From Akebia trifoliata (taxonomy: Eukaryota > Streptophyta > Magnoliopsida > Ranunculales > Lardizabalaceae), in assembly GCA_017979445.1 (NCBI GenBank), contig CM030711.1:5921221-5985220 (forward strand): DNA of 64,000 nucleotides, read 5' to 3'. The notes beneath the pieces are model-generated. The model saw only the letters and a list, made by a program, of their open reading frames with translations. It made no database searches and was not told where the DNA came from. Within the stretch, counting starts at the first letter, position 1; every line of letters starts with the position of its first letter. Shown in pieces: positions 52,615 to 63,845 of this stretch. The position numbers and the translations under genes were made by a program.

Positions 52615-52768
52615 ACAATACATGGATCTACAACCATGTCTGGAACATAGAAATCACCCTAAATTATCGCAAACTTAATTCTCTGAAAGAAAAAACAATA
52701 GAAGCAAGAAAATAACCATTTATTCCTTCCAAAACCTACAATACATGGATCTACAACCATGTCTGGAA
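52615..52768. repeat. 31-bp direct repeat downstream of RDM1
   Basis: An identical 31-bp block starting ACAATACATGGATCTACAAC occurs at 52615-52645 and 52738-52768, separated by 92 bp, with weaker similarity continuing (ATCACC). It lies just past the RDM1 stop codon, in the presumed 3' UTR. A small duplication. Confidence 0.85.
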
Positions 52769-52821
52769 ATGTTACAGATCACCTTGAAAACCAAGTGCAA
52801 GCATGTTTTGTACAATGGGTT

Positions 52822-54858
52822 TCATATCTGCGGGAAAATGGGATCAACAAAAGCATGATGCATAGGGTCCACAAGCCAGAGTTTAGCTAGATAGTCATGA
52901 GACGACGTAATTCTGTGGACTTCTTCCATGAACCAGATAGTGGCCTCAGCTTTACAAGGGTGGATGATGGTATCCAATGGTTGATGTTCATCATCAGTGC
53001 CGATCCTTGATTGATCCCACTGTTTTAGGAGGACATTTGTGAGGTAATGTAGGGGTTGCCCATATAACTGTTTGATGGATTTGGCTAGTCCCTGCCATGT
53101 AGTGAATGGAATCACAGACCCATGAAGAGAAGGGATCGGAATCTGTTTCATGTATTCCTGATACATTTCAGCTCGTCTGATGACTGTACCTGCACAATAG
53201 AGCACGATTATACTTGAGGAGAATTTTATAATATAGAAACTAAGTAGAAATATATATATAAATATATATATATAGGGTGGCGTTCGGCTCACAACCTTAT
53301 TCTCACAAAAGTCTCACAGCATGTTTTGTCCTATGTGGCTTAAAAGTTTCGGATTTTTTTTTTTTTTTGAAAGTATAATATATTAAAAAGAGGGAAAAGT
53401 ACAAGGAGGCCGAGAAAGCCTCACAAAAAGCAAAAGTTTCGGATTGTGCTGATATTTTGTGAGGATGATCTCTATCTCCTCACCAAAAATCAACCGAATC
53501 TGAAACTTCTAAGTCCATCAAAAGTGGTTTACCAATTTTTGGTAAACAATTGACAGTTCCCAATTCTAAAACCACTTTTGACGTACTTAGAAGTTTCATT
53601 CAGCTGATTTTTGGTGAGGATGGTCTCCTCACCATAGAGACCAACCTCACAAAAAATCAGCCCAATCCGAAACTTTTAAGCCACATAGGACAAACGTGCT
53701 GTGAGACTTTTGTGAGAACAAGATTGTGAGCCGAACGCCCCCCATATATACATATATATGCAGCTTTGAGCATACTTAAGGGAGCTGAGGGTCAACCAAC
53801 ATGACATGTTCCTATGTATGATATAAGCTTAAAATCAAATCTGAAAATTATAGGGAATTTAGTGGGAGATACAATTTTTACACATAAGTGGCAACAATCT
53901 AAGAAGCCATACTTTTTGGTAATTGTTATAACAAAAGTATCAATCGGCAAAGAAATCATTCACAGAGCACTAGCAACATTAGCAAAAATTTCTACTAAGT
54001 TGGAGATATCTTCTAAGCTTGCCAATAATCACTATTAAGAAAGTGGTATCTTGTATCTATGTCAAGAATCAGGAATGCATGTTTTCCCCTTCATTCAAGC
54101 CTTCAAGGTGCTTTTTTTTCTTCTTTCAAATTTTAACCTCTAGAGATCAAATGCATTATTCTTCTTCTTTACCTCTCCCTCACTAGGTTCTACACCTTTC
54201 TCTCTTATAAGTGACCTTTTTAAGGACTTATATCTAACTAAATTTCTTGATTTTTCCAAACTTAATCCTGGGATTTCTCCAAGTCAAACTTCCCAGATCT
54301 TTCTCTTATTTTTCTAATCTTTTAATTAGTTCATCATACAAGTACTCTCAGATTTACAAGAAAAAACCTCTTTATTTAGTCTTCTCAATCCTTAGCCAAA
54401 TAAGTACACTATTTACCTTCACAATTCCGAAATATGAACTGCTCCATTTGAAATGGATATAAACAAAAATATAGACCAAAGATTTTGTGAACGATGCTAA
54501 CGGGGTCAATGTGAAGCTATGCACGTTTTTACAGTTAAAAACAAAATATTGAAGAAACTCGACGTATTACAGTATTACACAAATAAATAAATGGGGGGCG
54601 AGAAAGATGCAAGGTCAGTGAGAATGGTGAGATGGTCTCATGCACATTAGCCAGTCACAGAATTTGATGTCGTGGAGTCTGAGAGACGGCACGGTTTGGA
54701 CCCATTGCTCAATTAGTTGACATACTAGAATGCAACTTTGAGGTTGTGGGTTCAACCCCATGAAGCAATGAATTCCTTGGTGCCACCCTCCAGAGCCCGG
54801 TTGACCCTCAACTCAAACAGTTGCACGTAGAACTTTCCAAAGGGGTTTTTTTTTTTTT

Positions 54859-54889
<31 letters not shown>

Positions 54890-55339
54890 GGGTGAGGGTG
54901 TGTGTGACCGCAGGATTAGTCTCATTGGAAGAGTGTGGTTACCCACAATAAGAAAAAAAGAGGTCTCAACTGAGGAAACAAGTATTGGGAGAGGCCTCCC
55001 ATGCATCAAGTACACTCATATCATGAAATCTATTAATTTTCTCTTCAGACACGACAACACATTGTATCGAATCTAAATGGGTACCTATTTCCCAACCTTT
55101 GAAATGGTTTGCTTTACGATAACGTCAATTCAGAACAAAAAATTCAACAACTAGTACAAGAAGAGAGCACCAACACATTTACCTTCAATAGTAATTTCTT
55201 TGGCTGGCGTAGTTACCAGAGTTTTATTACTTGGCTCTGTTCCACCCATCTTATCTTTATTTTCACAATCTGATTCCGATGACGAAGATTCATCGGATGA
55301 TAAAACTACCTCATTACTCCATGGCATTGTCCTCTTCAT
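52822..55339 (-). CDS. RDM1: RDM1, RNA-directed DNA methylation factor
   Basis: Two coding exons on the minus strand: 55183-55339 and 52822-53189; the intron (53190-55182) is GT-AG and the phases agree; 174 aa (Arabidopsis RDM1 has 163). RDM1 is a small plant-specific protein of the DDR complex with DRD1 and DMS3, which recruits Pol V to chromatin so that siRNAs can guide DNA methylation. The conserved core is complete: [56 protein letters not shown], and the end [12 protein letters not shown]. The N terminus is acidic and serine-rich ([15 protein letters not shown]) and poorly conserved. The ATG at 55339 is the first in frame after a non-ATG open stretch. Its 2-kb intron contains a palindromic MITE, a LINE tail and a SINE. 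Confidence 0.95.
53275..53743. mobile_element. Palindromic MITE in TA tract, with nested LINE tail
   Basis: The left end GGGTGGCGTTCGGCTCACAA pairs with the right end (minus GGGGGGCGTTCGGCTCACAA), with (TA)n on both sides. Each arm contains a GATGATCTC...GAGG-type hairpin as in 34198-34578. The left arm is interrupted at 53356-53431. It lies in the RDM1 intron. Confidence 0.85.
53356..53431 (-). mobile_element. Tiny 5'-truncated LINE tail with TSD
   Basis: A poly(T) start and then AAAGTATAATATATTAAAAA, GAGGGAAAAGTACAAG: on the minus strand this reads as a plant LINE 3' end followed by poly(A). It is bracketed by a duplicated target AAAAGTTTCGGATT (53342-53355 and 53432-53445) that belongs to the host MITE arm. 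Confidence 0.75.
54715..54960 (+). mobile_element. SINE family A body with a different tRNA-like head
   Basis: From about 54760 onward the sequence (CCATGAAGCAATGAATTCC, TTGGTGCCACCCTCCAGAG, CAGTTGCACGTAGAACTTT, GTGTGTGACCGCAGGATTAG) matches family A, but the head (TTGCTCAATTAGTTGACATA, GTTGTGGGTTCAACCCC) is another tRNA-like sequence. The body contains an expanded T23-G24 run at 54846-54892. It lies in the RDM1 intron, antisense to the gene. Confidence 0.65.
54846..54892. repeat. T23-G24 homopolymer run
   Basis: Twenty-three T followed by twenty-four G inside the SINE copy. Other copies have only CTTTTTGAGGGAG at this place, so the run expanded there or was extended by assembly or polymerase slippage. 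Confidence 0.85.
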
Positions 55340-55452
55340 GGTATATGGGAAAAACAAAACCTTGATGCAAAATTATAACAAATTGGTGATTCAGAATTCA
55401 GACAACCAAATTGCATTAAAAAAAAATTCTTCTTTTTTTGGTTGGGAAGCAA

Positions 55453-55845
55453 TAGGGCTGTCATTGGATTGGGTTCGGCTCGGATCAGGGTCAATATGGT
55501 ACCAATCCAATAAGGATTGGATCCGACCCGGAGCTGATCTGATAAGCAAACTCCTACCAGATCTCCATATTAGGATCCAAACCCAATCCAATAATAATTA
55601 GATCGGATCCGTATTGGACCACAACCGATTTGATATACAACACTTAATCCTTCATATATTTGAAAAATATACAATATAATTGTTTACTTTGGCGACATTT
55701 TATTGGATTAAGACATGGTTTACCAGAACCAATCCGACAATACATCGGATTGGATCCTTTTTGAAATCCAAATGCTCGATCCAGACCCAACTTATCATTT
55801 GGAATGGATTTGATATCGGGTCTTATAGATCCATTGATAGCCCTA
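55453..55845. mobile_element. Inverted-repeat DNA element (TAGGGCTGTCA)
   Basis: The left end TAGGGCTGTCATTGGATTGG and the right end (minus TAGGGCTATCAATGGATCTA) form terminal inverted repeats. The interior is rich in GGATTGG/CCAATCC blocks. The nearby GGTTGGGAAGC (55440-55450) and GGTTAGGAAGC (55846-55856) may be the TSD, but the left copy is offset by two bases. It lies just upstream of the RDM1 ATG, possibly in a 5' UTR intron or promoter. Confidence 0.6.
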
Positions 55846-56183
55846 GGTTAGGAAGCTTTCAACTTTAGAAGACTCATTTCCCAAAATCAGAGTAATGTAC
55901 AGTTCTCCCATTAGGGTTTCTGAATGTGCACATAACCCATATGAAATTGGGGGAAAAAAAAAGATTTATTTATTTATTATTAATCTACTCTCTTAGATCT
56001 TTAGCAGTAAAATCAACAACGAAACAAAATTCTTATATATAATTTGGGGAAAAAAACAACAATTGCATGAGTTTGATTTCCACCAAAAGAGATGGAATCA
56101 AAGAACTAGGGTTTCTCAAGGGATTCCACAAAGTAGAGATTAAGAGATAATCATCAAACAAGAAAGAAAGGAGAAGACTTACT

Positions 56184-56240
56184 TGACGGAGAGAGAAAGA
56201 GAAAGAGAGATCTCTTTGACCAACAAAGAATGGTTCTACA
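56184..56240 (-). promoter_or_regulatory. Possible RDM1 5' UTR exon
   Basis: On the minus strand a CT-rich leader (TCTCTCTTTCTCTTTCTCTC) is followed by a donor-like CAA|GTAAGT near 56183. This fits a non-coding first exon spliced to an acceptor just before the ATG at 55339. It is inferred from signal shape only. Confidence 0.35.
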
Positions 56241-58420
56241 TACTTTAGAGCTTAAAGCCTTAACAGAGTTTGCATTTATTCTCCAACTGCAAATCATTAA
56301 CCGTGTTAGGGTGTCAGTTGGTTTGTTACTTTAATTGGACTAGAATTTTTTTTTTACTAAAACAGTCATCTATGAGGCCATAATTACCGGTCCAGCCATA
56401 TTGTCTAGACTCGTGCTGGGGTGGCATTGGATGTACTGCGGTTTTTTACATTTCTGACGTGGAGGTGCGCACGTAACCGTAGATTCTGTTTCCTCGCATC
56501 CCAAAACTGCATATATTTATGGGGATGTGCAATTTTGTATCTTGAGGAAAATTATCAGTGATTCGAGTATATGTCAACGGGATGTAAGTAAATCATGACT
56601 CTCATCAAAAAAGTGGAATACCCGTTTTGGTATTTATTTATTGAATAATGATGAATGCGCACGATTTTGTTTTTTGTGCACAGTTAAGTAGACGCCTGAC
56701 GTGGTAAGGACACAAAACCACACACCTTTTTTTGGAGTATCCCAACGAAAAAGATCTATGATTCTGTGCCCTTATCACATACAAAACCGCGTGCATTCAT
56801 CATGGTTGTTATTTATTTGTTATCAAAATGAGATGGGACTTGGGAGTGGGGCTGAGGTGGATAAGGGCATGTGGATCATTTTCTATCAGTCTCCCATAAG
56901 ATATGGGTCGATGTGAATGCCATCAATTTGAATGCAGGGCTAGGGAATGCCTATAACTTAAGATTCAATCGATGATTAAGAATTTGATGAGGATCTAATT
57001 CGATTTTCAACATTTTTTCAATGATATAGATACCCAAACCAAATGTTGATATCCAACCCCAAATGATTGGCGAGATGCTTGCTCTGAAAATTACCGTCTT
57101 GGGAAGTGTAGGTTTTGAGTTTGAATCACCCCTTAAAGGCCATCCTCAAAGATTTATCTCATAAATTATCTGGTGTGTATGATAGAAGAGGCGTACACAT
57201 GCCCAAAGATTAGATGAGTGCTCTAAGAAGTCTAAACACGTCGGTTAAAACAAAATGTTGAGATCCAATAATGATCCAGTTCAATAGGATTAAGAGTCGT
57301 GATATTCTAAATCAAATTTTTTTCACTCGGTGATCCTTTTCTTCGAGTAAACCGAGTATGGTCTGAGTGAAAATTTTCAAGTCAGAAAACCATTAGTCTA
57401 GGATTAAATGTGATTCTATTTATATGAAATCATTCCAAATCGATCGTGATCAAATATGTTTTCTATTAATATATAGCACTAGAAATATGAACTTGAAAAG
57501 ATTCCCAAAAGAAGAATTAGAGATCGATCTATGAATTCTAACATGTAGAAGAAAAACAAGATGTTGTTAAATAATTGGGACCAAGACCAAGAACTTGATT
57601 GATGGTAACCAATAATAATAATAATAAATTAAATATAAAAATAAATTTTACTTTCCAAAAAAAAGGTGGATATGGTTGTACTATAATATCTTTATGTTTG
57701 TGTGTTTCGATATCTATGACAGGGGAGAGGTGGCTTTGAATAAATGAGAATTATCTATCAGTCGATATAAATGGGTGAAGATGAACCATTCATGAATCAA
57801 CTATGATTAACAATGACATGATAGCAACACTTGGGCAATGTTTGATTGCACATAGAAAATGAATTTTCTTGGAAAATACAATTTTTTGGTGTATGTAGTT
57901 TTTTTTTTTTTTTAAATTCATTTTTTTTGTATGCCTAAAGTGATTTTCCACCCTTGGAAGGAAAATCGATCCCCATCCCACTCCTGGTAATGATTTTATA
58001 ATCTTTGATGATTACCCTCACCACCAAAATTAAACCATAGTTTTAAAAGTCAAAAACTCGACTCCAATGTCCATCAAGTCGAACCAAATTGATAACTTGT
58101 GAGTTGATTTGGCCAAGTTTAAACATTTTTCTAAGTGCAATCAAATAGTGGTATTCATTTACTCAAAGAACTTGTATTCCTCTGAAAAAGAAATTTTCTG
58201 AAATATAATCAATAGAGTCCCTAAGTTTACTTGGGAGTCACATCACTTGAATTCTTGATAATTTTCCAATGTTCTGAATCTAATAAGCTGATAAGTTTGG
58301 ATGCCCAAAAAAATTTGGGATACAAAACTTAAATATGGTTTTTATTTAAAAAGATGTTTAAAATTTTGTGAAAAATAAAGATAAAAAACGAACAATTAGT
58401 CATATTTTTATTTATTTTTC
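56241..58420. other. Intergenic region
   Basis: No gene. A degenerate MITE of the 9-bp TSD group may lie at about 56440-56605 (right end AAATCATGACTC). About 57090-57240 resembles a SINE family C body. About 57826-57990 matches the GGAAAATGATTTTCC repeat of 4870-5060. Confidence 0.35.
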
Positions 58421-58668
58421 TGATAACGTGAGTGTCTGGACTTATGTTCAATTAGCAGGATCGAATGAGCCAGGACCCAGAACCAAGGCATATGGGACCC
58501 TCCCCTAGGACAGTGCGACGCCCGCACATCACACACACCAAGTAAGTGAGGCAACGCCTTTGCGGGTGACCCCGAAGAAATATTGCTCATATTGGGTATC
58601 GAACACAAACTTATGGACTTTCATCACTTATTGGATTTGAAATTGCTATTGAGCTACTCCTCGGGTTT
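58421..58668 (-). mobile_element. SINE family B
   Basis: The minus strand has the box A-like CGAGGAGTAGCTCAATAGC and the box B-like GTGTTCGATACCC, followed by the body CGGGGTCACCCGCAAAGGCG and GTGTGTGATGTGCGGGCGTC. A partial copy is at 32318-32440. The small antisense ORF here is not a gene. Confidence 0.65.
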
Positions 58669-59205
58669 AAAAAATTGCACATTATCATCGAAGTCTTATT
58701 CTAAAATTTTAGGTGTTCGGTGACCAAATTGTGTTCATACATTCAGCTCTATATAAAATTATTTTGTGTTGATTCTAATATGTTGCTATCGTCAAGTTTG
58801 TCGGTGGTCCTATAATTCTTATTATAAGAAAATTTCTATTGGTACACCGTACACCTAAAATTTATAACAAATCAATTGATATTATTCTAGAATAGACATT
58901 AAATAAGATTAACAGACTCTAAAGTCATCTTCAGATGTTAATGAATTTAATTTTAAAAACTCTATCTGAAATTCTATATCTCGAAAAACTATTTTTTCCA
59001 AAAAAAAGGGAAAAGAAAAAAAATAGATGGTCCCGTAAAAAATTATGGATTTTAAAATTTCTCTTTAGCTGAAACGCTCCAAAAAAAATAAAAATAAAAA
59101 TGATCATTCATTTATTTCTTTTTCTCTCTTTGAAGAGAGCTTTTGCATGATAAGAAATGGGTTCGGTGTCTCTCTCCCTCTCTCTCTTCTTAGATTAAAA
59201 AATAG

Positions 59206-59321
59206 AGCTCCTATTACCACACCAATTCCTATATAAATCACGAAAGAATTGTGCATGATTGATAGTTGGTATGGCGTTACTAAAAATTAGTGTGGCAATA
59301 AAAAGTATCTTAAAAAGATTC
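59206..59321. mobile_element. Hairpin MITE (ACCACACCAA family)
   Basis: The left end CTCCTATTACCACACCAATT pairs imperfectly with the right end AATTAGTGTGGCAATAAAAA. Related to 415-528. Confidence 0.55.
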
Positions 59322-59371
59322 TTTGAATTATTATCAATCTCTCTCCTTGAAGGGAGTATTTGGAAGAGAAG

Positions 59372-59405
<34 letters not shown>

Positions 59406-60773
59406 ATGGAAGAAAAGAAAAAAAAAATGGGTTGGCAAGGTGATGTGCTATAAGTGAAAGTTGGTGTGTTAATAGAAGTCTCCATATTAATTATTAGCAT
59501 TTTATTGTTGTGGTTGACAGGTGGACTATAACTATAAGGAAGTTGACATATTAAAATAATTAATCTAAACATGTAATCAAAGGCCCAAAATGAAAGAAGA
59601 CTCTCAAAAATAGTTAGAAAGGACACTAAGATGTTGAAACACAGATAAAGCCATTATGATTTGATAGGCAACATGAAAGGCGATGAATGCAAGAAAAATG
59701 GACCATAGACAAGCCCTTTAGCAAGTTTAATCAAAGTGGGCTGATCTCTCTTTGGGGCCCACTCACTTACCCATGAATGTTTCACCTCACAAAAAATCAT
59801 TCTGATCGGTGATTTTCAACTATTCAATTTTACCATTTTTTCTTCATTATCATCTAAATACTCAAAATAAAAAAATTGTTAGAGGAAAATCTTAGGTTTC
59901 TATGATAACATGAGAAAATGTGGTGCGAAAATGGTTTTCGTAGTAAAACGTAATTTATGGGTATCTGATTATGCATTTTCTTAGGAAAATATTTTCTTTA
60001 TGTTGTTGAAATTTTTTTGTTTCCACCGAATTCACAAAGAAAATGAATTTTTTATTGTCGAATGTTGTTCACTCATGAATCATGATTAACCCCACCCTCA
60101 GAACAAAAAACAAACTCCCTTCTTGAAAATTTTCTTAGTACAATCAAATCTTGGAATTCATTTTTCTGAGGAATTCATTTTCCCACCTCCTAATGTCATT
60201 CTCTCATAATTACTCACTCCCAAAATTAAAAAAGCAACTCTTTTTGACATTTTCCTAAGTGCAATCAAATAGTGAAATTCATTTTTCCATGAAATTCATC
60301 TTCCATTGAAAATATTTTTCTTAAAATCATATAAGACCAATAGAAATTTAAATTAAGAAAAAAACAAGAATAGTGAAAAAGCAAAGCAAGATGGTTTAAC
60401 AAGAGGTTTCAAAGCTAGAAAAAGCAAAAGAGAGAGAACCCCAAGATAGATACTTTTTCCAAGAGAAAATCAAAGATTGTTCTTTGACTGCCTCGTGATT
60501 TGATGAGGAAGGTAGTTTTAAGAGCATAACTTATTATTTATTAATTAATAAAGTAAAAGATCTTCTTCTATTTCTTCTATGAATATTTCTCCTTCTTTTT
60601 GTCTTTTGTTTGTTAATTCTACAATTGGTCTGGTCTTCAAGTCTTAAATGGGTCCCATCTAGAGAATCAAATTTGTCAAAAATCAACTTGATCATCCAAT
60701 CTTATAGACTTCTTTTGGAACCCAATCAAGAAAATCTGTTTGATAAATGAAATTCATTGGATTCAATGGTTGT
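59322..60773. other. Intergenic region
   Basis: No gene. It has a (TC)n-(AC)n microsatellite near 59371-59404 and several AATTCATTTTCC-type repeat blocks at 59900-60300. Confidence 0.4.
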
Positions 60774-60781
60774 GATTTCAT

Positions 60782-61122
60782 CATGATTTCAAAACTCGGT
60801 TTGACGTCATCTCATGCCAAACAATCCATATATATATATATTAGAAAATGTTTAGTGATTAAATCATATTTTACTTATATAATAGATATTTAAATTCTAA
60901 AATAAAAATAAAATTATTTTAATCAAAATCTATAAAATTCCGGTTGACTCGGCCAAGTTTTATTGACTTAGTCTAGATTTTCAAAATATTGTTCAAGACA
61001 TCTCGTTTATCTTACGAGATGATGTGAATGTTGAGATACTGTGTAAATCCATATTTTTATAAAACGAGACCGAGATGACTCAGGGCAAGTCATCTCAGTC
61101 TCGGACGAGATTTAAAACCATG
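60782..61122. mobile_element. hAT-type MITE with perfect TSD
   Basis: 341 bp, ends CATGATTTCAAAACTCGG and (minus) CATGGTTTTAAATCTCGT, flanked by the identical 8-bp TSD GATTTCAT (60774-60781 and 61123-61130). This copy is the key for recognising the interrupted copy at 8879-13057. Confidence 0.87.
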
Positions 61123-61678
61123 GATTTCATTTAAATAATCAAATGACTTTAACATGATCTACATGTCATCTTGTACATGATAAGGTAGAAATTTTGTGAG
61201 ATATGTTAGAATCATAAACTCATGATGTTTTTATTGAATCCAAGACTGTGGTATCTCTTTAGATCCAATTTCTTTGGTTCAAAAACCTCTCAAGAGAAGG
61301 ATTGGAAGTGTAGGGCCTCCACTTCTTTCCCTTGAATACAACATTTCACTTTTACATACTTGTGGTGTATTATTTCAAGAAAGTTTTATTGATGGGAAAG
61401 TACTTAGGAAGTCGGTTATGTTTCCTCCATGTATTCTATTGGAATGATTTTATATGTATGATTTTGTTACTTTTGTCCCAAGGGCAATTTTGCCTACATA
61501 TAAGTTAGTTAATTTATGATTTCAATTTAGGATTTCCATAGGGAAGATTTTCAGTTTTCTGGAAAGGAAATGAACGATTGCAACCTTATTTCTATGAAAA
61601 TTTTAAAAGGGTCTCATCATTTTCAAGGGTCGTAAGCAATTTTTATTATTATTTGATATTTCTGTTTTAAATGAGTTA

Positions 61679-61760
61679 AGTAACTCTGTGTTGGCAGGAT
61701 TCGAACATAGGTCTATAGTATCATTACCCATAGATTTTACCAACTAAGCTAACTAGCACC
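61679..61760 (-). repeat. tRNA-derived SINE-like repeat (family D), inverted copy
   Basis: The minus strand has TTAGCTTAGTTGGTAAAA (box A) and ATGTTCGAATCCTGCC (box B), then CAACACAGAGTTA, matching 51-132. Confidence 0.55.
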
Positions 61761-61848
61761 TATGGGTTGTAAGCAATCTTGCCAAATCAAGTAAATTATG
61801 TTAAATATTCTTTTTATTTTCAGTTCATTTTTTTATTGTTATCGTTAT

Positions 61849-62064
61849 TAGGGGTGGAGCCAGGATTTTGCCCATGTGGGGGCAATTAAAAGTAGAAAAA
61901 AAAAATAATTGGGCAAATAAGAGTGGAATTTTTTTTTTTTTTTGTGAGGGCAACAACAATAGATTTTTTTATCCGCCACTAATGTATGTTGCAATAGCTC
62001 AATAGACTTAGAAAATTATTGTGGGGCAAGTGCCCCCATAGCCTCCACTGTAAATCCAACCCTG
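61849..62064. mobile_element. Small hAT element, Tip100-like ends
   Basis: The left end TAGGGGTGGAGCCAGGATTT and the right end (minus) CAGGGTTGGATTTACAGTGG, with GGGGGCAA/TTGCCCC-type subterminal stretches. Flanks ATCGTTAT (61841-61848) and ATCATTAT (62065-62072) are a 7/8 TSD. It is a 216-bp relative of 33661-35177, with no coding capacity. Confidence 0.7.
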
Positions 62065-62072
62065 ATCATTAT

Positions 62073-63390
62073 ATCTCGTGTCGATTTTTTATAAAATCAA
62101 TTTCTTGATAAAATGTGATTTGCCAATTATTTCACATTATTTGCTTTTGGGTTTCAAACCATTTTTCACTTTATTCCAATTTCCCATTTGGAGATCAAAT
62201 GTCCAAAAGCTATTTTATAAGAAAATTATTGACTCGACAGAATGATTTCCAGAGATAAAAAAAAAAGCTTCCCAACAATCAAACACATCCAAGGTTCACT
62301 TTTTTATAAAACTTTGAAACAATTCCTAAGACCCACACACTAAGAAACACCCAAGGACATATCTTCTTCTCGATTTCATACATAAAGCACATCACCTAAC
62401 CACACCATAAGGCTTGTTAGGACAATATTATTTTGGTTGGACAATTAGGATGACCAAAGACAAGTCTTAATCACCTCTAATTGGGACCCATTTGACTATA
62501 AATATAGTGGAAGGTTCACTAATGAAGTGGGGGGATTTTTGGGGTTCTTAAGGGATTGCCATTTGGGGGGATGGGATAAGGTTTATGGGGACCACCTATC
62601 GAATTTCTCCGCCGTCAACCGAATAAAATAGGGGATTAATGCTTGATGGGAAAGCTTAAATAGAATACTTAAGCTTATAAACTAATACACTACTTGATTG
62701 AAATTTGAAACTTAAGATTGAACAAAGGGAGCCAGACACAGTCTTCCATGTGAGACATATGGGTTAAGATCAGCACACCAAGAATTTTTAAACATGAAGA
62801 GCTTAATCCAAGACCTTACTTTGTTATAGGTAGGTAAGGGAAACAAGTTTGATGTGAACCATTCATATAAAATGATTATGAAGCATAAATTTGATGTTTC
62901 CTTAACATAAAATGTTTGATGTCACCCCCCTTGAAAATGCCCTTGGGGATAGTAGTTTTGGCCCACCAACCGTACGAATATTCAGATTATTTCTTGGTGG
63001 ACCTATACACAAAGTTATAAATAACAAAAATGATCAAACTGGTGGCTAGAAATTAGTAATAAAAAAATGCTCAAATCTAATTACTAGAAGTCATTGATCA
63101 AGCTGATTGTTTGAGCATTGATCTATTGAAAGATCTTTTAAAGGATCAGTGGGTCAAAAAGAAAACATTCTATTACACATTGAAGACGGTGACATTATTT
63201 TAATGTTGGAAAAAAGGAGAGGTCTATAGAGAAATCGATCACAAAACAATGAAAAAAAAAGTAAAGTAAGATGCAATCACATACAAAATATAGAGATTTT
63301 ACGTGATTCCCTTAAGATTGAGGTACGTCTATGGATATACTGATTCCTATATGTTAAATGATGAACAATATTCCTTCATCGGGCTTCACA
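62073..63390. other. Intergenic region
   Basis: AT-rich non-coding DNA. I see no supported gene or element. Confidence 0.4.
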
Positions 63391-63394
63391 AATC

Positions 63395-63575
63395 ATAACC
63401 TAGTCTTGAGTTCAAGCCTTGTCTCTAGCCATCTACAATGATTTATCCCGCCTTACTTGGTATATATATAGTTGGTGGGGTATTGCATGTACTTAGTAGA
63501 TTTAGACAAGATATGGTGCTTTTAAGAGGTCAGTACCACCCTAGTTAGTAAGGCTTATGGGTATGAACACCCCCT
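63395..63575 (+). mobile_element. SINE family C
   Basis: CTTGAGTTCAAGCC (box B-like) is followed by TTATCCCGCCTTACTTGG, GGGGTATTGCATGTACT and AGATATGGTGCTTTTAAGAG, as in the copy at 13268-13482. The box A region is unclear. Confidence 0.55.
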
Positions 63576-63625
63576 TCATAGAAAAAAAAAGGGAAAAGAA
63601 AGATAGAGAAATATATTATTTAATA

Positions 63626-63845
63626 GAGTCGTGATAATTTGACTTACTCACGTGGCATACTCAATCGACACCTCTAACGTGACATGTTCGAGAACTATAG
63701 ATCTGCACTCTTTGGAATGCAGAACTACGCTTCCCCATAAAGTACAATTCTATATCCCAAGGAATACAAATCTATGGTTCCTGAACATGCCACATTAGAG
63801 TGTGGATTGTGCATGTCACGTGGGTAAGTCAGATTATCACGATTC
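63626..63845. mobile_element. MITE, 9-bp TSD family
   Basis: The left end GAGTCGTGATAATTTGACT pairs with the right end (minus) GAATCGTGATAATCTGACT, and ACTCACGTGGCAT pairs with ATGTCACGTGGGT. Flanks TATTTAATA (63617-63625) and TATTCAATA (63846-63854) are an 8/9 TSD. The palindromic core CACGTG occurs in both arms. Confidence 0.82.

Noticed and set aside
55391..55601. Overlapping sense and antisense ORFs with DWVRLGSGSIWYQS-like peptides
   Set aside because: They fall in the GGATTGG-rich inverted-repeat element and are low-complexity translations.
58408..58608. 66-aa antisense ORF
   Set aside because: Lies wholly in a SINE family B copy.
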